In this document: one piece after another, positions 8,750-14,397 of the stretch
Position numbering within the stretch: the first letter of the stretch is position 1
Layout: each line of letters opens with the position of its first letter
Source of the DNA: Candidatus Bathyarchaeota archaeon
Lineage (GTDB): Archaea > Thermoproteota > Bathyarchaeia > Bathyarchaeales > Bathycorpusculaceae
Length of the DNA stretch: 45,852 bases
NCBI GenBank assembly: GCA_003165195.1
Contig: PLSP01000053.1
Span: forward strand, 1 to 45,852
Reading direction: 5' to 3'
Translations under genes and position numbers: made by a program
Notes under the pieces: model-generated
The model's input: only the letters and a program-made list of their open reading frames with translations
Told to the model about the DNA's origin: nothing
The model's database searches: none

Positions 8750-9244
8750 ATGTCTACGACAAGCCAAATTCAGTGGCCTAGTGGTTTTGAAACTGCAAAC
8801 TGCAAAGTACACGTTCACAATGAGCTTGCAATGACTTCTGTTCCTGAAACGGTTTGGGCATGGCTTATTCGGGCACAGCTTTGGCCAACCTGGTATCCTA
8901 ACTCCGCCAACATAGAGTTTCTTACCGGTCAACCACCCAACCTAGCGTTAGGCACAAGATTCCGCTGGAAAACCTTCGGCATCACAATTGAGTCAAATGT
9001 GCTGGAGTTTGTGCCTAACGAACGTCTTGCGTGGGATGCCCACGGAACTGGACTTAACGTTTACCACGCTTGGCTCATCCAGAAAACTAATGAAGGCTGC
9101 AAAGTCATAACTGAAGAGAACCAAGGCGGCGTAGTTGCCCAGCTTGGAAAAACTCTAAGACCAACCCGCATGGAAAAGATGCATCAGATTTGGCTGGAAG
9201 GTCTAAGCGCTAGAGCTAGCACTGGTTTGCCGCCTGAGCTGTAG
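8750..9244 (+). CDS. SRPBCC (START-like) domain protein
   Basis: A 164-residue single-domain protein with the SRPBCC/polyketide cyclase pattern: VPETVWAWLIRAQLWPTWYP (helix-grip start), then GTRFRWKTFGITIESNVLEF, NERLAWDAHG and a C-terminal helix MEKMHQIWLEGL. Such folds enclose a hydrophobic ligand pocket; the ligand cannot be deduced. The N-terminal 20 or so residues precede the domain. There is no signal peptide or membrane segment. It appears monocistronic, with the zinc-ribbon gene converging from the right. Family call good, function unknown. Confidence 0.75.
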   Translation: MSTTSQIQWPSGFETANCKVHVHNELAMTSVPETVWAWLIRAQLWPTWYPNSANIEFLTGQPPNLALGTRFRWKTFGITIESNVLEFVPNERLAWDAHGTGLNVYHAWLIQKTNEGCKVITEENQGGVVAQLGKTLRPTRMEKMHQIWLEGLSARASTGLPPEL

Positions 9245-9266
9245 CTGGCGGCTGTTCGCGTTGCAG

Positions 9267-9467
9267 TTATTGTTTTTGACCGCATTCTGGACAAAACTTG
9301 GCTGACGCAGCAATTCGGGTTTGGCACTTTGGGCAAATTTTTAGCAAGATTGGCTGATGCAGGGCAACTCCACAGTTGTTGCAGTAATTAGAGTTTATTG
9401 GCACTTGGGCACCGCAGCTTGCACACCTCAAGGATGGAGCTGTAGTGTAAGGAGGCATTGGAACCAT
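9267..9467 (-). CDS. Double zinc-ribbon protein
   Basis: A 66-residue protein made almost wholly of two zinc ribbons: CASCGAQVPINSNYCNNCG and CPKCQTRIAASAKFCPECG. Each has two CxxC pairs, so each should bind one zinc. ATG 9467 is used. Such proteins are common in archaea and usually serve as protein or nucleic-acid interaction modules. It is the last host gene before the left end of the integrated element at 9617. No specific partner can be named. Confidence 0.75.
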   Translation of the reverse strand: MVPMPPYTTAPSLRCASCGAQVPINSNYCNNCGVALHQPILLKICPKCQTRIAASAKFCPECGQKQ

Positions 9468-9616
9468 TATGAAAGCGGAAAGAATTCTAAACCACCACTA
9501 TAGAGTGCTCGGAGCACCTTTTTTGTCTTTTCCCAGATCAAAAACTAATTAATGAATTCAAAAGAAGAACATGAAAAAAAGAGGCAACTCTTCTACTGTC
9601 CAGCAGCTTAATTAGC

Positions 9617-9661
9617 TGGTGCGGTCACCGGGATTTGAACCCGGGTTGTCAGGTTGGGAAC
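9617..9661. repeat. attL: orphan 3' half of tRNA-Gly(CCC)
   Basis: Forty-five bases identical to 14138-14182. Read on the minus strand they comprise the anticodon stem base G31, the anticodon loop, T-arm, acceptor 3' strand and encoded CCA. The match stops exactly after GGGAAC (left continues G, right continues C). It marks the left junction of the integrated element. Confidence 0.92.
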
Positions 9662-10473
9662 GTAGCTTTAACATAGATTGGACTTCTTATCACCAATGGC
9701 TATGTTCAAGGTATAGCAAACATTATGTTAGCAATGTCTTCGCTCACTCAAAACGATACTTTGACTATTTCCATGATGTATCAAAAATTTCGTTGATACC
9801 AAGCACTAGAATTGATAATGTGATTGATTCACTTACGGCACTTTCTAAGTTTACTGGTTGTTATGAGCAGTTCAAACAACAGCTAAAGAACTATGACATC
9901 AAAAGACATAAACAAAATTGCATTGAATCCTTTATGAGAATACTTACCGCTAGTGGTAGTGACGTTCTTGATTGGTACGGTAAAGCTTTAGCTGCCTTAA
10001 GACCAAACGAACAGTTATTTCTTAAATTCTGTAAACTTACTGGTGTAAGAAAGGAAGAAGCTATCAATTCTTACAATCTAATAATCAAATTAGCAAGTGA
10101 GGACAAGCTATCAGAATATTATCATAGAGAGCTAAATTGCCTGATGCATTTTAGGTATGGCAAACTATTCTTGCGGGTTAAGAAGAACTTATTCATTAGT
10201 TTTGTACCTGAAAGCCTAATCAACGAAATAGCAAATAGCACACCAGTAACTTATCCAGCGATATTAAAGAGATTGAATCATTATCAATTGAATGTCAGAA
10301 TATCGGAACTAAGGGATTATTACGGTACATACCTTTTGCAACATGGCATTCTTGAACAAGAAGTTAACTTGCTACAAGGTCGAATTCCAGTAAGCGTTTT
10401 TTGTAAACATTATTGGAGTCCTAAGCTGACAGAATTGAGAGACAGAGTGTTTAAGGCACTAGAAACAATCTGA
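9619..10473 (+). CDS. int(C): C-terminal part of SSV-type tyrosine recombinase
   Basis: Archaeal SSV-type integrase, catalytic portion. All catalytic elements are here: box I KLTGVRKEEA, a beta-hairpin lysine around LFLRVKKNLF, box II arginine in ISELRDYYGTYLLQHG, and the nucleophile tyrosine in SVFCKHYW, followed by the usual LTELRDRVFKALE helix. The first 14 residues (RSPGFEPGLSGWE) are a translation of the attL tRNA fragment, and an in-frame TAG at 9613 stops the frame from extending leftward. Joining int(N) codons 1-80 to the CGT codon at 9661 gives a continuous protein of about 350 residues, close to the 335 of SSV1 integrase. In the integrated state this piece has no proper start and is probably silent. 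Confidence 0.85.
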   Translation: MRSPGFEPGLSGWERSFNIDWTSYHQWLCSRYSKHYVSNVFAHSKRYFDYFHDVSKISLIPSTRIDNVIDSLTALSKFTGCYEQFKQQLKNYDIKRHKQNCIESFMRILTASGSDVLDWYGKALAALRPNEQLFLKFCKLTGVRKEEAINSYNLIIKLASEDKLSEYYHRELNCLMHFRYGKLFLRVKKNLFISFVPESLINEIANSTPVTYPAILKRLNHYQLNVRISELRDYYGTYLLQHGILEQEVNLLQGRIPVSVFCKHYWSPKLTELRDRVFKALETI

Positions 10474-10725
10474 AGAATAGAGACAAGCACTAATCAATTC
10501 TTCCCAAACTTTTTTGTTAGCTTCCTTCTCAGGGTATTTCTCTGAATCGTTGGAGTTCCCTAGATAACTTGTTTTCCTTAGAAATGTCATCTTACACCAT
10601 CCTCTTAGAAAAGCAATTTTTGACTATTGACTCACCAAGTTTCTGAAACTGCTTTTAGGTTTTAAAAAATCGGACATAACTGAAAACATAAAAAATAATT
10701 CCCAGTTGCCAAAAAAGAAAAAAGG
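10474..10725. other. Element intergenic stretch after int(C)
   Basis: About 250 A+T-rich bases between the end of int(C) and the small zinc-ribbon gene. I see no convincing reading frame, tRNA or strong hairpin in it. It may hold the transcript end of int(C). Confidence 0.4.
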
Positions 10726-10875
10726 TTATTTTTCAATTACGTTATTTGCATCTACTAAGAATTCAAAATCACAGTTGCCACATGTAACAAAATATTGATT
10801 GCCAGCTGGATTCATAGTTAATTGGCTCAATATTTGCTGATTATATCCGCATTTTGGGCATTTTGCAATTTTCAA
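10726..10875 (-). CDS. 49-residue zinc-ribbon protein of the integrated element
   Basis: Reading leftward from TTG 10875 the frame gives MKIAKCPKCGYNQQILSQL, continues to YFVTCGNCDFEFLVDANNV and ends with TAA at 10728-10726. Two CxxC pairs (CPKC, CGNC) separated by 22 residues form a single zinc ribbon, with the usual aromatic/hydrophobic residues between strands. An AGGTGA motif lies five bases before the TTG; GTG 10884 in the same frame is an alternative. It is short enough to be missed by automatic calling. Function unknown; similar mini zinc ribbons are common on archaeal plasmids and viruses as DNA-binding or transcription factors. Confidence 0.6.
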   Translation of the reverse strand: MKIAKCPKCGYNQQILSQLTMNPAGNQYFVTCGNCDFEFLVDANNVIEK

Positions 10876-11245
10876 ATTTCTCACCTCACTTTTTTCCAGA
10901 GGGTTAGGTGAGTATTTTTGAGGTTAAGAGTCAAAAGTGTGTTTGTTACCATCTGTTACCTTCTTAAAGTAACGTTTTTACGGTAATGTTCCATAGTGGC
11001 TGTACTCTTCAAAGTGTGTATACCACTATTCATTTTTTCACTTTCCACTTTATTTTAAGGTGAACAGCTATTTTAAGCTTAACTGATAAACGGATGGAAA
11101 ACTTCACGCTTAATGTCGATTTTGCGAAACCGAGGATAAAACGTAAAGATTTCAAGATTCTTTTTAGCCTTGATTTACCCTTCTTTGATGTTCTTTGTTT
11201 CTTCAAAGACTAACAAAGTAACAGATTAAGGTAGTTTAGAATAAG
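10876..11245. other. Element noncoding region, candidate origin or control region
   Basis: About 370 A+T-rich bases with no credible gene. Visible structure: TGTTACC twice near 10946-10963, an inverted pair GTTAC...GTAAC around 10957-10974, and TCTTTGA (11182-11188) facing TCAAAGA (11203-11209). This is the longest gap in the element and the best candidate for a replication origin, but nothing in it proves this. Confidence 0.3.
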
Positions 11246-11608
11246 TTAAAAGTTCGCTGTAAAGGTTGTAACACCTGATGGAACATATGTTGACAAGCCA
11301 TTTTGTATGTAGCCATTTTGATAAATAAGTTGAACAATATAGGATTGATTACCCAAAAGCAAAATACTGTATGCACCATTCACGTCAGGAACACTTGAAG
11401 TTATTGTTTCATCCAAGCTAGTAAATTTTATCGTGGCAACACTTGAATCCTGAATTGTCCCTGATACTTGTACCTGTTCGTTTGTTCCACCTCCTGTTTT
11501 GCTTGGCAGTATTCCACTTGGCGATATAACCAAAACACCAACAAAAATGCCCAATACTAAACCAACGACTAAGCCAATTACAGAACCAAGCACTATTTTA
11601 TTGTTCAA
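11246..11608 (-). CDS. Membrane-anchored extracellular beta-domain protein
   Basis: A 120-residue protein. Residues 5-30 (KIVLGSVIGLVVGLVLGIFV and onward) form an uncleaved signal-anchor helix; the rest (from about residue 45) is a small beta-sandwich reminiscent of carboxypeptidase-regulatory/Big-type domains, with VSGTIQDSSVATIKFTSLDE, DVNGAYSILLLGNQSYIVQL and a C-terminal strand VTTFTANF. It probably faces the outside of the cell. It starts at ATG 11608 and lies on the element, leftward like the next two genes. No catalytic motif is seen. It could be a surface protein of the host cell or a virion component; neither can be shown from sequence. Confidence 0.65.
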   Translation of the reverse strand: MNNKIVLGSVIGLVVGLVLGIFVGVLVISPSGILPSKTGGGTNEQVQVSGTIQDSSVATIKFTSLDETITSSVPDVNGAYSILLLGNQSYIVQLIYQNGYIQNGLSTYVPSGVTTFTANF

Positions 11609-11705
11609 CTAGATTAGCCTCAATTCTACTTACTGTATTTTGGCGTTTAAGTTTTCGCCATTGCTAAGTTGCTACTAGTGGGTTGCTAAGGCTTGTTGGC
11701 TAGGT

Positions 11706-12167
11706 CTAATGTAATACTCCGAGTTTGACTAGATATAATAAAAAGAAAACCAAAGTTATCACTGCGATTAGGAACCAAGCTATTATTAAGAGTCCTTGTT
11801 TATAAGTGAACTTTTCTGAAATTTTCTGAATTAATTTCTGAATTGAAATAGCTATGTTATCAATTAGGGGAAAGTAGAAACCACCAACCCCACTTTCTCT
11901 GAATTGTCTATTTATTTCATATAAGTAGAAACAATTATACAAACTGAAGTCAATGCCTAAGACTAACCCAAGATATAAAACTGACAATGATAGCCAACCC
12001 CAACTAAGCAATCCGTATGGATGTTGGAGTATTGGGAGAGTTGTAATTGTGCCAATCAAACAAGTAAAAAATAACACCGCAAAAAACAAAATCATCTCTC
12101 TATAAAAATCTGAGAGAGGTTTGTATTTTTCTTTATCCAAGTTTAAACCCTTTCCTTCTTGCTCCAC
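11706..12167 (-). CDS. Multi-span membrane protein of the element
   Basis: A 153-residue hydrophobic protein with about three to four transmembrane helices: MILFFAVLFFTCLIGTITTL (about 25-45), WGWLSLSVLYLGLVLGIDFSL (about 55-76), a weaker segment, and QGLLIIAWFLIAVITLVFFL (about 124-145). A conserved-looking loop KLIQKISEKFTYKQ precedes the last helix. It starts at GTG 12167, 22 bases after the stop of the zinc-ribbon gene at 12190. No Shine-Dalgarno is visible. The bases just before and over this start encode FCPNCGARRKG in another frame, hinting that the original protein carried an N-terminal zinc ribbon. Function unknown. Confidence 0.6.
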   Translation of the reverse strand: MEQEGKGLNLDKEKYKPLSDFYREMILFFAVLFFTCLIGTITTLPILQHPYGLLSWGWLSLSVLYLGLVLGIDFSLYNCFYLYEINRQFRESGVGGFYFPLIDNIAISIQKLIQKISEKFTYKQGLLIIAWFLIAVITLVFFLLYLVKLGVLH

Positions 12168-12189
12168 AATTTGGACAGAAAGTTCCTAA

Positions 12190-12813
12190 TTATAGAGCTG
12201 CTCCACAATGAAGGCATCTCAGCTCCACAGATTTGTTCTTACTTCCACAGTATTTGCAGTATATCCATTCTGGCAAGTTGTTCTTGGAGATAAGGCAGTT
12301 TATAGCAGATGCCCACTGCTGGCTAGTTGCTTTTATTTGATTTGACAAAGCCATGTTTCCAGCTATCAGACTACCTATTCCACCAAATAAGACTAGTCCA
12401 GCAGCAGAGGCTACGGTACCTGTGCTTAAACCTAATCTAAACTCTCTTTTGTTTCCATCTTTGAATATTATGCTTAAAGAACCGTTGTTTTCTACAAGTG
12501 CCATTATCATATCTGAAATAAGCAAAGATTCCTTTTGATGGTGAAAGTCTTTGTTTGTTAATGATGCATCTTTGCATTGAAGTAGAGGAGCATCATTGGC
12601 ACTTATTTTCTTGTGTCCAAAAAGGCTCATGGCACAGTCTTCGCAAAGTTTCTTGCCTTTGTACTCTGGGAATTCACTTTCATTTCCACTAAATGAATAG
12701 ATGGTGTATACTAATATCGGTGCCATAAGGTAGCCTCTTTTAAGTTGATGATTCCAAGTTTTAGATTCTTCCTTTGAGCTAAGCTCTATTCCACACTTTG
12801 CGCACTGAACCAT
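12190..12813 (-). CDS. Zinc-ribbon protein with Gly-rich hydrophobic insert
   Basis: A 207-residue protein. The N-terminus has CAKCG (residues 4-8) and CEDCAMSLFGHKK (near 57), and the C-terminus has YCKYCGSKNKSVELRCLHCG, so two zinc sites are likely. Between them, SIIFKDGNKREFRLG and QIKATSQQWASAINCLI resemble the two halves of a PH/GRAM-like domain interrupted by the hydrophobic segment ASAAGLVLFGGIGSLIAG (about 136-153), which may dip into the membrane. ATG 12813 is used. It is the first gene of a leftward trio in the element. The domain reading is inference; no enzyme motif is seen. Confidence 0.6.
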   Translation of the reverse strand: MVQCAKCGIELSSKEESKTWNHQLKRGYLMAPILVYTIYSFSGNESEFPEYKGKKLCEDCAMSLFGHKKISANDAPLLQCKDASLTNKDFHHQKESLLISDMIMALVENNGSLSIIFKDGNKREFRLGLSTGTVASAAGLVLFGGIGSLIAGNMALSNQIKATSQQWASAINCLISKNNLPEWIYCKYCGSKNKSVELRCLHCGAAL

Positions 12814-13109
12814 AATGTCTCTTTGTACGTGGTGCAGATTTAAGCTTTTTTAAAGACCAAAAATAACAATGAGACTGCCAAATGCAATAATGACAGTACA
12901 AGCTTAGATCATAGCGGTGTTTTTATTTTTGGTTGTAAATTAGAGCATTGATTTTTGGAAAGAGAAGCACCAGTATCCCCACGAAATATACTATTCTCTA
13001 GTTATTTAGCGATGAACGAGTTAAGCGAGAGAAGAGCAAATATATAATGTAATGTATGGGAAAATTAACTTGAAAAAAGAAACATAACCAGCCTGTTTTT
13101 AGGATGTTC

Positions 13110-13601
13110 TCAGTTTTCACCCAAAAGACTATGCAAAGCTTTGAATGTAATTTCACGGTCTTCTTTTGTATGCCCTATTCTATCTGGATTCGCTGTTACT
13201 GTGACTCGTTTAAAGTTTGCGTGCCCATGCTCCTTTAGTAACCGCATTAGAATTGAAGCCTGTTGTTGACAACTACGCTCACCGCATGTTTCTATTGCTG
13301 TTTTGGTTGTAAGGATCTTTCTTTCGAGAAGGTCTAAAACTATTGCAGGTTTGTTGGCATATTGATAAGTTAGGTATCGGTCAAAACTCTGAGTGACTAA
13401 AACTCTTCTTTGCATTTTCGTTCTTGCTACAATCTGGTCTAACTTTTGCTTGGTTAGATTGTTGTCAAAGTTCAGATCCCTGTATCTAATTATTCGGGGA
13501 CTATGATGCACTGGTGCACCGTGCCCTAAATTATCCGTTCTTGCCTTATGGTACTCAATCGGTACAACCTCAACAAGATTATCCGTGAATTCATTTAACA
13601 T
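13110..13601 (-). CDS. Element protein of unknown function, possible winged helix
   Basis: A 163-residue soluble, basic protein with no family I recognise. The segment from about residue 87 (IVLDLLERKILTTKTAIET) to about 128 (ASILMRLLKEHGHANFKRV) is helix-turn-helix-like and could be a winged helix; the C-terminus ends RIGHTKEDREITFKALHSLL. ATG 13601 lies just beyond a cluster of operator-like repeats (13641-13698) shared with the divergent RHH gene. By position it could be a regulator or replication initiator of the element. No Rep, primase or helicase motif is visible, so that is a guess. Confidence 0.5.
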   Translation of the reverse strand: MLNEFTDNLVEVVPIEYHKARTDNLGHGAPVHHSPRIIRYRDLNFDNNLTKQKLDQIVARTKMQRRVLVTQSFDRYLTYQYANKPAIVLDLLERKILTTKTAIETCGERSCQQQASILMRLLKEHGHANFKRVTVTANPDRIGHTKEDREITFKALHSLLGEN

Positions 13602-13640
13602 GCAACATTACCTTTTCCAATACAATAATAGAATAAAGAG

Positions 13641-13698
13641 TAGATACACCCTAAGTATGTCAGTATAGATACACCCTATAGGGAATATCTATTCCCTA
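13641..13698. promoter_or_regulatory. Operator-like repeat cluster in divergent promoter region
   Basis: TAGATACACCCTA occurs twice (13641-13653 and 13666-13678, 25 bases start to start, about two and a half helical turns). It is followed by a 20-bp perfect palindrome TAGGGAATATCTATTCCCTA at 13679-13698; the overlapping CCCTATAGGG (13674-13683) is also a perfect palindrome. The cluster sits between the leftward gene at 13601 and the rightward RHH gene. Symmetric sites of this kind fit binding by a dimeric RHH or winged-helix regulator. Confidence 0.55.
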
Positions 13699-13770
13699 GT
13701 TTCCTTGAGAATTAAAGCTTATCTCATAAATTTTCAGCAGCTAACACCACAACAACGATACTTATATCGC

Positions 13771-13776
13771 TTTATA
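13771..13776 (+). promoter_or_regulatory. TATA box for the RHH-int(N) unit
   Basis: TTTATA at 13771-13776, preceded by CTTATAT at 13761-13767, lies about 25 bases before the GTG at 13798, the spacing expected for a leaderless archaeal transcript starting at that codon. Confidence 0.4.
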
Positions 13777-13797
13777 CATACAACAACATACGTAAGC

Positions 13798-13938
13798 GTG
13801 AACGATTTGGTAAACAAGAAAATAACAACAATGCGAATTGATGAAGAACTTCTAGAAAAAGCTCACCACTTAGGCTTGAATGTATCAAAGATTTCTGAGA
13901 ACGCTATCAAAGAAGCAATAGAAAAAATGGAGGCTTAA
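13798..13938 (+). CDS. Ribbon-helix-helix (CcdA-like) regulator
   Basis: A small DNA-binding protein: KKITTMRIDEELLEKAHHLG then LNVSKISENAIKEAIEKME, a beta-strand followed by two helices as in the RHH/CcdA antitoxin fold. GTG 13798 is chosen because a TATA element lies about 25 bases upstream, giving a leaderless message; ATG 13831 directly before the strand is the other good choice. The frame is open back to 13705, but that extension does not look like the family. It ends three bases before the TTG of int(N) with GGAGG inside its 3' end, so the two are coupled. No toxin partner is adjacent, so a repressor or copy-control role binding the palindrome at 13679 is more likely than toxin-antitoxin. 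Confidence 0.65.
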   Translation: MNDLVNKKITTMRIDEELLEKAHHLGLNVSKISENAIKEAIEKMEA

Positions 13939-13941
13939 ATT

Positions 13942-14241
13942 TTGAAAGTCGAATGTCCAGTTTGTAATCTTCAAGGGCTTTTACAACAAAGAGGAAATAG
14001 CAGCAGGATTCAACATTACGTAGGATACAAAGACGGAAAACGTGTATATCTTTATCATAAGTTGGAAGTAAATGGAAGTAATGGAAGTAAATTGTTGGAA
14101 GTAAAAAAGATTAAGTCAAGCCCTAATTGTAATTTGTTGGTGCGGTCACCGGGATTTGAACCCGGGTTGTCAGGTTGGGAACCTGATGTCCTAACCAAGC
14201 TAGACTACGACCGCAAAGATCTAAAAAAGAAAGATGTCTAA
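13942..14241 (+). CDS. int(N): N-terminal part of SSV-type tyrosine recombinase
   Basis: Starts at TTG 13942 behind a GGAGG inside the RHH gene. It shows a metal-binding-like CPVC near residue 5 and RIQHYVGYKDGKRVYLYHKL, a pattern seen at the start of archaeal integrases. Codons 71-80 enter the right att repeat and read RSPGFEPGLSGWE, exactly as at the left repeat, and the frame then runs out through the tRNA 5' half to a stop at 14239-14241. That last part is not integrase. On excision the frame continues into int(C) with RSFNIDWTSYHQW. The piece lacks all catalytic residues, so it cannot act alone. Confidence 0.8.
   Translation: MKVECPVCNLQGLLQQRGNSSRIQHYVGYKDGKRVYLYHKLEVNGSNGSKLLEVKKIKSSPNCNLLVRSPGFEPGLSGWEPDVLTKLDYDRKDLKKKDV
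14063..14104. repeat. Four copies of TGGAAGTAA inside int(N)
   Basis: TGGAAGTAA occurs at 14063, 14073, 14082 and 14096, spaced 9-14 bases, 34-75 bases from the att core. It encodes a Gly/Asn/Ser/Lys linker (LEVNGSNGSKLLEVKK). It may be simple repeat growth in a linker or integrase arm-binding sites. Confidence 0.5.
14103..14108 (-). terminator. Oligo-T terminator for the tRNA, supplied by the element
   Basis: On the minus strand a run of six T lies about 30 bases beyond the encoded CCA. A corresponding T7 run at 9580-9574 lies a similar distance beyond the orphan half and would have served the uninterrupted tRNA. Archaeal RNA polymerase commonly stops at such T runs. Confidence 0.4.
14138..14182. 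repeat. attR: right 45-bp repeat within tRNA-Gly
   Basis: Identical to 9617-9661. It covers anticodon stem base to CCA and joins the chromosomal 5' half of the tRNA (14183-14214). It is the right junction of the element. Confidence 0.92.
14138..14214 (-). tRNA. tRNA-Gly (anticodon CCC), CCA encoded
   Basis: A complete cloverleaf reads leftward from 14214. Acceptor GCGGTCG pairs with TGACCGC (last pair G-U). The D-arm is GTCT/GGAC with GG in the loop. The anticodon stem TCAGG/CCTGA encloses TTCCCAA, giving anticodon CCC (Gly, GGG codons). The T-arm is CCGGG TTCAAAT CCCGG. The discriminator is A and CCA is encoded. No intron. The 3' 45 bases are the att repeat, so integration has preserved the gene. 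Confidence 0.95.
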
Positions 14242-14244
14242 TTC

Positions 14245-14252
14245 ATTTAAAT
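14245..14252 (-). promoter_or_regulatory. TATA box for tRNA-Gly
   Basis: ATTTAAAT, a self-complementary TATA element centred about 34 bases before the mature 5' end of the tRNA on the minus strand, consistent with a short 5' leader removed by RNase P. Confidence 0.5.
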
Positions 14253-14397
14253 GTTTTACATTCACAGTATAGAAAATCAGAACCTCACTAAAACAACTAG
14301 TTAAACGTCTTTTAGTCAGTTTTCTCCATTCGTTCCAGCCCAGCAAGCATAATCGTTATTTCTAACTAAAAAGAAAGAGTACCGAGGAGACCACAGT

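Larger units (their letters stand above)
9617..14182. mobile_element. Integrated SSV-type element in tRNA-Gly(CCC), 4,521 bp
   Basis: The region lies between two perfect 45-bp direct repeats (9617-9661 and 14138-14182) that equal the 3' half of the tRNA-Gly gene from the anticodon stem through CCA. The right copy completes a full tRNA; the left copy is an orphan 3' half. Offset between copies is 4,521 bp, the expected circle size. An integrase gene is split by the integration in the manner of Sulfolobus SSV1: int(N) runs into the right repeat and int(C) runs out of the left repeat, in one frame. Cargo is a 49-residue zinc ribbon, a secreted/anchored protein, a membrane protein, a zinc-ribbon membrane protein, an unknown protein, and an RHH regulator. 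No replication, capsid or packaging gene is recognised, so virus versus plasmid is undecided. Confidence 0.9.

Noticed and set aside
9508-9529. GTGCTCGGAGCAC followed by T6, a terminator-like hairpin
   Set aside because: It points rightward where no rightward gene ends; the zinc-ribbon gene is leftward and starts below it. No transcript can be assigned.
9619-9661. Peptide RSPGFEPGLSGWE shared by two proteins, looking like a protein motif
   Set aside because: It is the translation of the tRNA-Gly 3' half on its opposite strand, not a protein domain; it explains the shared frame of the split integrase.
12141-12147. TTTAAAC heptamer on the minus strand, identical to a viral -1 frameshift site
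   Set aside because: A -1 shift here from the membrane-protein frame reaches a stop at once, and joining the ribbon to the membrane frame would need the opposite shift.
13010-13020. GCGATGAACG as a possible C/D box RNA
   Set aside because: The C box is imperfect and no convincing D box or guide pairing was found.
13798-13938. Toxin-antitoxin module based on the CcdA-like protein
   Set aside because: No toxin-like gene is adjacent; the neighbour is int(N). A regulator role fits better.
14183-14241. C-terminal extension of the int(N) frame (after GWE)
   Set aside because: This stretch is the tRNA 5' half and flank; in the excised circle it is replaced by int(C).
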